Shown here in pieces: positions 44,423-51,230 of a stretch of DNA of 64,000 nt; within the stretch, counting starts at the first letter, position 1, and every line of letters begins with the position of its first letter. A model generated the notes under the pieces. It was given only the letters and a program-made list of their open reading frames with translations, was not told the DNA's origin and did not search any database. The stretch comes from Flavobacteriales bacterium (GTDB taxonomy: Bacteria; Bacteroidota; Bacteroidia; Flavobacteriales_F; PHOS-HE28). The translations under genes and the position numbers were made by a program. The DNA lies in assembly GCA_016715895.1 (NCBI GenBank), contig JADJXH010000003.1:496001-560000 (forward strand), written 5' to 3'.

Positions 44423-44851
44423 GGTGTTGCTGATGTGGCAAATATAGGAGCGCCGTTTACGCAGGCCCAATGCGCTTCGCGTGTTCGCCCAACACCATCC
44501 GGTTCATGGCAGGGGGCACCTTCGTCCCGGTCCCATGAGGACCGTCCGGGAGACCCCGGCTTGGTTCCAAGACCGCCCGGGAGTGGAACGGGTGCAGACC
44601 CTCGCTCACGCGTGCCTATTCGCGCTGCGAACGAACACGCGGGCTCAACGAACGGGTCCGATGAACCTGGACCATCCCAAGGTGGTCCGTACGCAGGAAC
44701 ACTCCGACCAAGCTGTCGACCGGTAGCTGATGACCGGGCAGGCTCGCGTCCGCTCTTTGTATACGATCAACACAGAAGCTTGGAAACCCATTGGACCATG
44801 AGGATCGGTCCTTGGGTTCCTCCTGCCAAGTGTGCCTTCGGTCGCCCTCCG
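44423..44851. other. Intergenic stretch without a recognised gene
   Basis: These 429 bp carry the promoter of the 41-residue gene at the left. I see no convincing ORF. I checked for tRNA, tmRNA, 4.5S and RNase P signatures and found none. Several GC-rich stems (e.g. CCGTCCGGGAG around 44540) could form RNA structure, so an unknown RNA cannot be excluded. Confidence 0.4.
44439..44471 (-). promoter_or_regulatory. Promoter of the 41-residue membrane protein gene
   Basis: -7 box TATATTTG (44439-44446) and ATTG (44468-44471) separated by 21 nt, on the minus strand. The spacing is close to the consensus. Confidence 0.7.
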
Positions 44852-45052
44852 TCAGTTGAGGCTGAAGGTGGGCTGGCGCAGGACCATCCGCGCGATGACG
44901 GCGCTCTCGTTGCGACGCATGCGGGACACCAGCGCCAGCACCTGTTCATCCAGCTCACGGTCGGTGAGCTTCGTGAGGTCCTTGTAGACCGGCAGGCTGC
45001 TGCGGCTCTTGAGGATCAACGCTATTTTGTAGGCGCGTGACATAGGTTCCAT
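44852..45052 (-). CDS. Small basic hypothetical protein (66 aa)
   Basis: A frame starting MEPMSRAYKIALILKSRSSL and continuing with charged helices (YKDLTKLTDRELDEQVLALV). The alternative ATG at 45043 removes three residues. Composition is like a real soluble helical protein, but no family or promoter box is seen, and the frame is open further upstream to 45265. It is retained as a low-to-moderate confidence gene. Confidence 0.4.
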   Translation of the reverse strand: MEPMSRAYKIALILKSRSSLPVYKDLTKLTDRELDEQVLALVSRMRRNESAVIARMVLRQPTFSLN

Positions 45053-45259
45053 CGGGAAGACGCTGGCCTGGTCATGAGGGATGCCTCTCCGGGGACGGAA
45101 AAATGGCCCTGTTCGACGAACGGTCGGACCACCCCAGGCAACGGTGGACAGAAACCCCCTGAGAACGAGGCGATCGGCCGGGTGCGACCCTCTTGGGTGC
45201 ATACCGCGCCTGGGGCCACGGGGCAAGGCCTTCAGAAGCGCCGCATCGCCCGCCCGGGA

Positions 45260-45317
45260 ATGCAAAAGCCACGGCGATCTGTTCGCCGGGGCTTATCCCT
45301 TTCGGGGTGAGTGGATT
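45260..45317. repeat. Diverged copy of tRNA-Pro 3' end and terminator
   Basis: A 58-bp direct repeat of 45435-45492, 175 bp away. The last 16 bp (TCGGGGTGAGTGGATT) and the first 11 (ATGCAAAAGCC) are identical. It covers the T-arm/acceptor 3' side of the tRNA and the terminator, but not the 5' two-thirds of the tRNA. Confidence 0.8.
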
Positions 45318-45357
45318 GCCCGAAGACGGGCTTTCCAGAGGGGGGGGATTGATACGC

Positions 45358-45393
45358 AAGCCCTGCACGTCGCTTCGCGTCGTGGGGCTTTTT
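45358..45393 (+). terminator. Orphan plus-strand terminator-like hairpin
   Basis: AAGCCC, CACG and CGC arms fold around a TTC loop with a bulge, ending GGGGCTTTTT. There is no plus-strand gene just upstream that it could serve. Confidence 0.5.
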
Positions 45394-45440
45394 CGTGCAT
45401 GCCCTCGCTCAAGCTTTGCCTGGCTCGTTCACGCATGCAA

Positions 45441-45469
45441 AAGCCCCGGCGACTTCGTCGCCAGGGCTT
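45441..45469 (-). terminator. tRNA-Pro terminator
   Basis: A 13-bp stem (AAGCCCCGGCGAC / GTCGCCAGGGCTT, one mismatch) with a TTC loop, 8 nt past the tRNA 3' end. On the minus strand it ends GGGGCTTTTGC. Confidence 0.8.
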
Positions 45470-45477
45470 GGTCTGGT

Positions 45478-45550
45478 CGGGGTGAGTGGATTCGAACCAC
45501 CGGCCTCTACGTCCCGAACGTAGCGCTCTAACCGGGCTGAGCTACACCCC
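45478..45550 (-). tRNA. tRNA-Pro (anticodon CGG)
   Basis: A standard cloverleaf: acceptor GGGGTGT, D-arm with GCTCAGCCCGGTTAGAGC, anticodon stem CTACG around TTCGGGA (CGG, decodes CCG), and T-arm GGTTCGAATCC. The last acceptor pair is a T-T mismatch. CCA is not encoded. A complete promoter lies upstream and a strong hairpin downstream. Confidence 0.95.
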
Positions 45551-45592
45551 GTAGCTCCATGGACCGGGAGGGCTCCCGGGCGATGAGGGCGG

Positions 45593-45624
45593 CAAATATA
45601 GGTGGCTTCGGCTCAGGCGTCGAA
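45593..45624 (-). promoter_or_regulatory. tRNA-Pro promoter
   Basis: TATATTTG (45593-45600) with TTCG 20 nt upstream (45621-45624, inside the 3' end of the regulator gene). Perfect spacing; one mismatch in the -33 box. Confidence 0.75.
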
Positions 45625-46299
45625 CTTGTAGCCGATCCCTTTGATGGTGCGGATCCGCGTCTCGCCGATCTTCTCACGCAGCTTTCGGATGTGAACGTCG
45701 ATGGTGCGGTCGCCTACAAACAACTCGTTGCCCCAGATGTGCGCGTAGATCTCCTCCCGCTTGAACACCTTGCCGGGCTTGCTCATCAGCAGGACCAGAA
45801 GCTCGAACTCCTTCTTGGGCAGCTGTAATTCCTCGGTGCCTTTGAAGACCAGCACTTTCTCCAGGTCGACGCGGATACCGCTGGCCTCCAGCATCTGCCC
45901 TTCATTCCGATCGCCGGGGCTCCTCTTCAGCAGCGCCTTCACCTTGCTGACGAACACCTTCGGGCGCACCGGCTTGGTGATGTAGTCGTCCGCGCCGGCC
46001 TCGAAGCCCGCGATCTGGCTGTAGTCCTCTCCACGGGCGGTGAGAAAGGTGATCAGCGCATGCTTCATGTCGGGCATCTGCCGCAACTGATTGCACACCT
46101 CCACCCCGTCCATTCCGGGCATCATGATGTCGAGAACGACCAGGTCGGGCCGTTCCGCCTTGGCGATGCGCAGTGCATCCTTGCCGTTCTGCGCGGTGGC
46201 CACGCGATACCCTTCGCGTTCCAGGTTATACCGGAGCAGCTCCAGGATGTCCGGTTCATCGTCCACCAGAAGCACCTTGGGTGCAAGGGTTCCCGCCAT
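45613..46299 (-). CDS. OmpR/PhoB-family response regulator
   Basis: A 228-residue two-component regulator. Receiver domain with acidic pocket LVDDE, phospho-acceptor Asp57 in LVVLDIMMPGMDG, and switch Lys in ADDYITKPV; C-terminal winged helix with RTIDVHIRKLREKIGE and a final KGIGYKFDA. The sequence type is closest to Bacteroidota PhoP/PhoB-like regulators. The ATG at 46299 is used; the open frame upstream begins with TTG at 46320. Upstream lie a TAATTTTG box and three 11-bp-spaced hexamers resembling a Pho box, suggesting autoregulation. The partner histidine kinase is not adjacent. Confidence 0.93.
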   Translation of the reverse strand: MAGTLAPKVLLVDDEPDILELLRYNLEREGYRVATAQNGKDALRIAKAERPDLVVLDIMMPGMDGVEVCNQLRQMPDMKHALITFLTARGEDYSQIAGFEAGADDYITKPVRPKVFVSKVKALLKRSPGDRNEGQMLEASGIRVDLEKVLVFKGTEELQLPKKEFELLVLLMSKPGKVFKREEIYAHIWGNELFVGDRTIDVHIRKLREKIGETRIRTIKGIGYKFDA

Positions 46300-46345
46300 G
46301 TTCACATTGGTCGGCTGCAAAGCAAGGTGGGCTATGAGGGTGTGA

Positions 46346-46373
46346 CGTTAAGGACCTGTCAAAATTAGGTTAA
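46346..46373 (-). promoter_or_regulatory. Pho-box-like direct repeats upstream of the response regulator
   Basis: Three hexamers on the minus strand, TTAACC, TTGACA and TTAACG, start exactly 11 bp apart (46373, 46362, 46351 reading leftward). This is the spacing of PhoB/PhoP sites. A perfect -7 box TAATTTTG (46360-46367) lies within the array, and no -33 box is seen. Confidence 0.6.
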
Positions 46374-46465
46374 GGTCCACCGCCCCGGAGAAAGGCCCGA
46401 GCGCGCCCATCGTTCTATCTTCGCCGCCGTACGTCGCTCGGCGGATTGTGGCGGTGCGTACGCAG

Positions 46466-46538
46466 GCGGGAGTAGCTCAGTTGGTAGAGCATCAGCTTCC
46501 CAAGCTGAGGGTCGCGGGTTCGAGCCCCGTTTCCCGCT
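46466..46538 (+). tRNA. tRNA-Gly (anticodon CCC)
   Basis: GCGGGAG acceptor, AGCTCAGTTGGTAGAGC D-arm, anticodon stem TCAGC around TTCCCAA (CCC, decodes GGG), and T-arm GGGTTCGAGCCC. All stems pair (one G-T at the acceptor base). CCA is not encoded. A likely -7 box TATCTTCG lies at 46416-46423. Confidence 0.95.
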
Positions 46539-46543
46539 CGAAG

Positions 46544-46569
46544 AAAGGTCCGGCGTTGGCCGGACCTTT
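46544..46569 (+). terminator. tRNA-Gly terminator
   Basis: A perfect 11-bp stem AAAGGTCCGGC / GCCGGACCTTT with a GTTG loop, 5 nt after the tRNA. Confidence 0.85.
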
Positions 46570-46594
46570 CCGTTGTGGACGATATTTGGCACCC

Positions 46595-47836
46595 ATGAGC
46601 CGCGGCCGACCACGCACGACCTGCACCCTGCGTGTCGCCGAGCTCTTCGCCGGGGTGGGCGGCTTCCGCCTGGGGTTGGAACGCGCCGGAGGCTATCAGG
46701 TCGTGTACAGCAACCAGTGGGAGCCCGGCCGAAGAAAACAACATGCCTCGGCCATCTACGTGGACCGCTTCGGTGACCAGCACCATGACAACCGCGACAT
46801 CGCCACTGTTCCGGTGGCGGAGGTGCCCGCGCATGACGTGCTGGTGGGGGGCTTCCCTTGCCAGGACTATTCCGTGGCCAGCACGTTGCGGAACGCCCGC
46901 GGCCTGGTGGGCCGCAAAGGAGTGCTCTGGTGGCAGATCCATCGGCTGCTGCGCGACCATCCGCATCCGCCGTCCCATCTGGTGCTGGAGAACGTGGACC
47001 GGCTGCTGGGCTCACCGGCCGGTCAGCGGGGCCGCGATCTGGCGGTGATGCTGAGCTCGCTCTGGGGGCTGGGCTATGCGGTGGAATGGCGGGTGATCAA
47101 TGCGGCCGACTATGGCATGCCACAGCGTCGCCGCAGGGTCTTCCTGGTGGGCCACCGGCTGGATCGGATGAGCCCGTTGAAACCCGAACAGCTGGAGGCT
47201 GATGGGGTTCTGGCCGGGGCCTTCCCGTATGCTCTCAAGCACGAAAGGCCGTCCCTTCAGCTGGAGCGCGATCTGCGCAAGCTGTCCGAGCGGTTCAACC
47301 GGAACGGGGACCGGTCCCCGTTCGGCAACGCAGGGGTGATGCTCAACGGTGTGGTGCTCACCCGGGACGTGGTCGCCGTCCACCCCGGTCCGTTCACCAC
47401 GTTGGGCGACATCCTTCAATCCGAAGAAGCGGTACCGGACGCCTTCCGGATCCCCCGCTCCGAACTGAAGCGGTGGCGCTACCTGAAAGGCGCCAAGCGA
47501 GAAGCGCGCCATGTGTCGCGGAACGGGTTCGCCTACAACTACAGCGAAGGCGCGATGGCCTTCCCCGATCCGCTGGACAGGCCAGGACGCACGCTGGTCA
47601 CCGGCGAGGGCGGGAAAGCACCCTCCCGGTTCAAGCATGTGGTGTGCGTGGACGGCCGGCGGTACCGCAGACTGACCCCGATCGAACTGGAGCGGTTGAA
47701 CATGTTCCCGGATGACCATACCGCCGGAGCTCCGGACACCTGGAGGGCCTTCTTCATGGGCAATGCCCTGGTCGTCGGCGTTGTGGAGCGCATCGGCCGG
47801 TCCTTGACGGTTTTTCACGATCACCACGAACGATGA
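46595..47836 (+). CDS. Orphan C5-cytosine DNA methyltransferase
   Basis: A 413-residue Dcm-type enzyme. Motif I ELFAGVGGFRLGLERAGGY, motif IV GGFPCQDYSVAS with catalytic Cys89, motif VI LENVDRLL (Glu132), motif VIII GMPQRRRRVFLVG, and the C-terminal motifs IX-X (RRLTPIELERLN, FFMGNALVVGVV). It adds a methyl group to cytosine C5 in a specific sequence; the target is set by the variable region (about 200-330) and cannot be read here. No restriction endonuclease or Vsr gene is adjacent. GATATTTG lies 6 nt before the ATG, just after the tRNA-Gly terminator. The stop overlaps msrA by ATGA. Confidence 0.95.
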   Translation: MSRGRPRTTCTLRVAELFAGVGGFRLGLERAGGYQVVYSNQWEPGRRKQHASAIYVDRFGDQHHDNRDIATVPVAEVPAHDVLVGGFPCQDYSVASTLRNARGLVGRKGVLWWQIHRLLRDHPHPPSHLVLENVDRLLGSPAGQRGRDLAVMLSSLWGLGYAVEWRVINAADYGMPQRRRRVFLVGHRLDRMSPLKPEQLEADGVLAGAFPYALKHERPSLQLERDLRKLSERFNRNGDRSPFGNAGVMLNGVVLTRDVVAVHPGPFTTLGDILQSEEAVPDAFRIPRSELKRWRYLKGAKREARHVSRNGFAYNYSEGAMAFPDPLDRPGRTLVTGEGGKAPSRFKHVVCVDGRRYRRLTPIELERLNMFPDDHTAGAPDTWRAFFMGNALVVGVVERIGRSLTVFHDHHER

Positions 47837-48519
47837 CCGATACAAGGCCGTTGTTCCATGCGATGCGCGCCCCCTTCACCCTGTCCCTCGCTCTTGTCGG
47901 CATCTGCGCCTGCGAGGGTCGTGTACGACCTGCAGAGAACACCACATCCATGACCGATATGGCCGCCGCACCGAACATGCCCACCACCACGGACACCGCC
48001 GTTCTCGGCGCCGGCTGTTTCTGGTGCGTGGAGGCCGTCTTCACCGAACTGGAGGGCGTGCTCGAGGTCACCAGCGGTTATGCCGGAGGCCACGTGAAGA
48101 ACCCCAGCTACAAGGAGGTCTGCGCCGGCACCACCGGCCATGCCGAGGTGGCCCGCATCGTGTACGACCCCTTCCGGATCACCTTTGACGAGCTGTTGGA
48201 GGTGTTCTGGCAGACCCATGATCCGACGACCCTGAACCGCCAGGGCGCGGATGTCGGCACCCAGTACCGGTCGGCGATCTTCGCCACTTCGCCCGAACAA
48301 CGCGAACTGGCCGCCTCCTACAAGGCGAAGCTGGACGCCAGTGGGGCCTTCCCCGCACCCATCGTCACCGAGATCACGGACCTCACCACCTTCTATCCGG
48401 CCGAGGACTATCACCAGAACTACTACGCGCAGAACGGCGAACAGGGGTATTGCCAGCTGGTCATCCGGCCCAAGCTGGAGAAGTTCAGGAAGGTCTTCGC
48501 TGAGAAGCTTAGGCGCTGA
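47833..48519 (+). CDS. msrA: Peptide-methionine (S)-S-oxide reductase MsrA, exported
   Basis: A 228-residue MsrA that reduces methionine-S-sulfoxide in proteins. The active site GAGCFWCVEAVF (nucleophile Cys62) and motifs TSGYAGGHVKNPSYKEVCAG, GQYRS-like and PAEDYHQNYY are intact. The N-terminus (FTLSLALVGICAC) looks like a lipoprotein or signal peptide, so it acts in the periplasm or on the envelope. The ATG at 47833 overlaps the methyltransferase stop (ATGA), and a second ATG at 47863 begins exactly at the signal peptide; either may be used. Confidence 0.93.
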   Translation: MTDTRPLFHAMRAPFTLSLALVGICACEGRVRPAENTTSMTDMAAAPNMPTTTDTAVLGAGCFWCVEAVFTELEGVLEVTSGYAGGHVKNPSYKEVCAGTTGHAEVARIVYDPFRITFDELLEVFWQTHDPTTLNRQGADVGTQYRSAIFATSPEQRELAASYKAKLDASGAFPAPIVTEITDLTTFYPAEDYHQNYYAQNGEQGYCQLVIRPKLEKFRKVFAEKLRR

Positions 48520-48536
48520 GGGGATACCTTGCAGCC

Positions 48537-49268
48537 ATGCGCGCTCCGCTCCACCCGGTCCTGGCCCTGTCGTTCCTGGCCTCCATGGCCACCGATGCCC
48601 AGAACCTGGTCCCGAACGGGAGTTTCGAGGTGATCAAGGGCAAGGTTTCCGCCTTGAACCAGATCGGCCGTGCGGAAGGGTGGAGCGCGGTGACCCTGGG
48701 GTTCGCCGACCTGTTCACACGCGAAGCAGGCACGCCGGACGCGTCGGTGCCGGCGAACCTGTATGGCAGCATGGAACCTGCGGACGGGGACCGGTACGCC
48801 GGCCTGTTCGCCTGGAAGGATGACGGTCGCTTCAACGCCTACGAAGAGGGGCGTCAGGATCCATTCGCGACCGGGTGGAACGTCTACGCCGAATACATCC
48901 GGATCGAACTGACGCGGCCGCTGACCGAAGGAGAGGTCGTGCAGGTGCGCTTCAAGGCAGCACTGGCCCCCATGAGCGACCGGGCGGTGAGCGGCCTGGG
49001 GGCCTACTGCTCACCGGTCGTCCTTGAGGGCAACCATCGGCGCTTCCTGCAGGAGAAGGCCCAGGTGGCCTCATCGGTGGTCCTTGACAGGCGGGGTGAA
49101 TGGGTGGACGTGAGCGGGACCTTTGAAGCCGATGGCGGTGAACGACATTTGGTTATCGGCACATTCCCGTATGTGGGCTTTGAAGCGACCCGCCTTGTGG
49201 AAGGCCCGGACAACAAGTTCGCCTACTACTACATCGACGCGGTGAGCGTTGAGCCGGTCATCAACTGA
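48537..49268 (+). CDS. Secreted protein paralogous to the N-terminus of the next OmpA protein
   Basis: A 243-residue exported protein (signal peptide MRAPLHPVLALSFLASMATDA) that aligns over its whole length with residues ~20-245 of the downstream OmpA gene: NLVPNGSFE, GWSAVTLGFADLF, GDRYAGLFAWKDD, SDRAVSGLGAYCSPVVL and YYYIDAVSVEP have direct counterparts. The fold is probably a beta-sandwich (carbohydrate-binding-like). It lacks the TSP3 and OmpA parts. The box TACCTTGC is 4 nt upstream of the ATG. The pair most likely arose by tandem duplication. Confidence 0.75.
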   Translation: MRAPLHPVLALSFLASMATDAQNLVPNGSFEVIKGKVSALNQIGRAEGWSAVTLGFADLFTREAGTPDASVPANLYGSMEPADGDRYAGLFAWKDDGRFNAYEEGRQDPFATGWNVYAEYIRIELTRPLTEGEVVQVRFKAALAPMSDRAVSGLGAYCSPVVLEGNHRRFLQEKAQVASSVVLDRRGEWVDVSGTFEADGGERHLVIGTFPYVGFEATRLVEGPDNKFAYYYIDAVSVEPVIN

Positions 49269-49299
49269 CCGTTGTTCATCCCCATTTGTGCCGACCGGT

Positions 49300-49307
49300 T
49301 ACATTTG
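49300..49307 (+). promoter_or_regulatory. -7 promoter box TACATTTG of the OmpA gene
   Basis: A perfect TAnnTTTG 53 nt before the ATG at 49361; no well-spaced -33 box. Confidence 0.55.
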
Positions 49308-49360
49308 CGGCGCTGGAACGCTCCACAAGGGGCTTTGCCAAGCGCACCAAACCGAACACC

Positions 49361-50713
49361 ATGAAGTTGCACTACTCCATGTTCCTGGCCCCGGCCCTGC
49401 TTTCGTTGCAGGCGGTGGCCCAGACCGGTCCGAACCTGGTGAAGAACCCGGGCTTCGAAGAAACGACCGGGACGGTGAAGACCTGGGACCAGCTCCATCT
49501 GGCCGCAGGGTGGTCGAACGCCAACGCCGGATCCGCCGACCTCTTCAACAAGGACGCCTGCTATGTAGGGGTCCCCGACAACGACCTGGGCAGCACCGCC
49601 GCGTTCGAGGGTGAGCGCTACGCCGGGTTCGTGGCCTACAAGGATGATCAGCGGCGCAACTGGAAGCGCGTGATGGACCACAACGAAGGTCCGTTCCGCC
49701 CGGCCTACCAGAACTACAGCGAATACCTCCAGCAGGAGCTCACCAGCCCGCTGACCGCCGGCCAGGAGTACGATGTGGTGCTGCGCGTGAAACTGGCGGG
49801 CAACAGCGACCGCGCCGTGAGCCATATCGGAGCCTACTTCTCACCCGTCCAGCTTGCGTACAACCACCGTCACTTCATCACCGAGAAGGCCCAGGTGTCG
49901 AGTGCTGACATGGTGACGGACAAGCAGAACTGGACCGAGGTGACGGGCAGCTTCGTGGCCGATGGCACCGAGAAGTTCATCATCATCGGTGCGTTCCCCG
50001 CCGCCGGCATGGACAAGAGCAAGGCCGTGGAAGGGGGTGACAGCCAGCGCGCCTACTACTACCTCGATGGCGTGAGCCTGACGGTGCATCCGGAGCCGGA
50101 CACCGATGGTGATGGCGTGATCGACAAGGAGGACAAGTGCCCGCAGGAGCCGGGTCTGGCCACCTTGGGCGGATGCCCCGACCGCGACGGTGATGGCATC
50201 ACCGATAAACTGGATGCCTGCCCGGATGCCGCCGGGCCCGCAGACAAGCAGGGCTGCCCGGACCGTGATGGGGACGGCTTTGCGGACAATGTGGACCGCT
50301 GCCCGGATGTGGCCGGCGTGGCCAGCATGAAGGGTTGCCCGGAGATCAAGGAGGAGACCAAGAAACTCTTCGAGAAGGCCCTGACGGGCATCCAGTTCGA
50401 GACCGGCAAGAGCACGATCAAGAAGGTCAGCTTCCCGATCCTCGACCAGGTGGTGGCCGTGATGAAGGAGAATCCCAGCTACAACCTCGAGGTCCACGGT
50501 CACACGGACAGCCAGGGTGACGATGCCGCCAACCTGAAGCTCTCCGAAGCCCGGGCGGCCGCCGTGGAGAAGTACCTCGAGGACAAAGGCGTCAACGCGG
50601 AAAGCGTGCGCTCCTTCGGCCATGGGGAGACCGAGCCTGTGGCGGACAACAAGACCTCCGCCGGTCGTGCCAAGAACCGCCGGGTGGAGTTCAAGGTGGT
50701 GTTCTGGGAGTAA
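49361..50713 (+). CDS. OmpA-family outer-membrane protein with TSP3 repeats
   Basis: A 450-residue envelope protein: signal peptide (MKLHYSMFLAPALLSLQAVAQ), beta-sandwich N-domain (about 22-245), three calcium-binding thrombospondin-type-3 repeats (DTDGDGVIDKEDKCP, RDGDGITDKLDACPD, RDGDGFADNVDRCPD; about 247-325), and an OmpA C-terminal peptidoglycan-binding domain (about 335-450) with GHTDSQGDD and AKNRRVEF. It links the outer membrane to peptidoglycan; the sandwich may bind a surface ligand. It lies 92 bp after its paralogue but has its own promoter box and is closed by a strong terminator. Confidence 0.93.
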   Translation: MKLHYSMFLAPALLSLQAVAQTGPNLVKNPGFEETTGTVKTWDQLHLAAGWSNANAGSADLFNKDACYVGVPDNDLGSTAAFEGERYAGFVAYKDDQRRNWKRVMDHNEGPFRPAYQNYSEYLQQELTSPLTAGQEYDVVLRVKLAGNSDRAVSHIGAYFSPVQLAYNHRHFITEKAQVSSADMVTDKQNWTEVTGSFVADGTEKFIIIGAFPAAGMDKSKAVEGGDSQRAYYYLDGVSLTVHPEPDTDGDGVIDKEDKCPQEPGLATLGGCPDRDGDGITDKLDACPDAAGPADKQGCPDRDGDGFADNVDRCPDVAGVASMKGCPEIKEETKKLFEKALTGIQFETGKSTIKKVSFPILDQVVAVMKENPSYNLEVHGHTDSQGDDAANLKLSEARAAAVEKYLEDKGVNAESVRSFGHGETEPVADNKTSAGRAKNRRVEFKVVFWE

Positions 50714-50735
50714 CCCCGCGAACACACTTGCGAAG

Positions 50736-50768
50736 AAGGGAGAGGCGATGCCTCTCCCTTCTTCTTTC
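50736..50768 (+). terminator. Terminator of the OmpA gene
   Basis: A perfect 11-bp stem AAGGGAGAGGC / GCCTCTCCCTT with a GAT loop followed by CTTCTTT. Confidence 0.85.
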
Positions 50769-50821
50769 CCGGTGATCCGTGTCACCTTCGGCAAGCGTCC
50801 TTCTGCTGACCTTTGACCCGA

Positions 50822-51223
50822 ATGAAGAAAGGACAGAAGCTCTACAGCATCCTTCGGTTCAAGTGCCCGCATTGCCACGAAGGGGCATTCTTCGAGAACG
50901 ACAACCCGTTCGTGTTCAGCACCATGGGCGAGGTGCGCAAGGGCTGCCCGGCCTGCGGCAGAAGCTATCACCGGGAGGTGGGCTTCTACTACGGCGCGAT
51001 GTACGTGAGCTACGCGTTGGCCGTGGCCACCTTCGTCACGGTGTACGTGGCGGTAAGCGTGCTCTTTCCCGCAGCGAGCGCAGGGTTGGTCGTCGCCGCC
51101 GTGCTGGGTTCCCTGTTCCTGCTGGGCCCCGTGCTCTACGCGTTGAGCAAGATCATCTGGGCCAACCTGTTCTACAGCTATCAGGGGCCGGCCGCAGCGT
51201 CGCCGGAGGCCAAGGCGAAGTGA
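50822..51223 (+). CDS. DUF983 family membrane protein
   Basis: A 133-residue protein with an N-terminal zinc-ribbon pair (KCPHCHEGAFF and CPACGRSYHRE) and two membrane helices (ALAVATFVTVYVAVSVLFPA, VLGSLFLLGPVLYALSKII). This is DUF983, of unknown function. The ATG at 50822 follows GACCTTTG by 6 nt; a TTG at 50813 is in frame but unlikely. It is a single-gene unit between the OmpA terminator and the convergent methyltransferase lipoprotein. Confidence 0.9.
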   Translation: MKKGQKLYSILRFKCPHCHEGAFFENDNPFVFSTMGEVRKGCPACGRSYHREVGFYYGAMYVSYALAVATFVTVYVAVSVLFPAASAGLVVAAVLGSLFLLGPVLYALSKIIWANLFYSYQGPAAASPEAKAK

Positions 51224-51230
51224 CCGCCAC

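Larger units (their letters stand above)
45053..45477. other. Region of duplicated terminators next to tRNA-Pro
   Basis: No supported gene lies in these 425 bp. It holds a diverged copy of the tRNA-Pro 3' end plus terminator (45260-45317), a plus-strand terminator-like hairpin (45358-45393), and the tRNA-Pro terminator itself (45441-45469). Confidence 0.55.

Noticed and set aside
44423..44851. Housekeeping structured RNA (tmRNA, RNase P, 4.5S)
   Set aside because: None of the conserved sequence signatures of these RNAs was found on either strand.
45074..45310. 78-codon plus-strand frame
   Set aside because: It ends inside the duplicated tRNA 3' remnant and has Pro/Gly/Arg-rich shadow composition.
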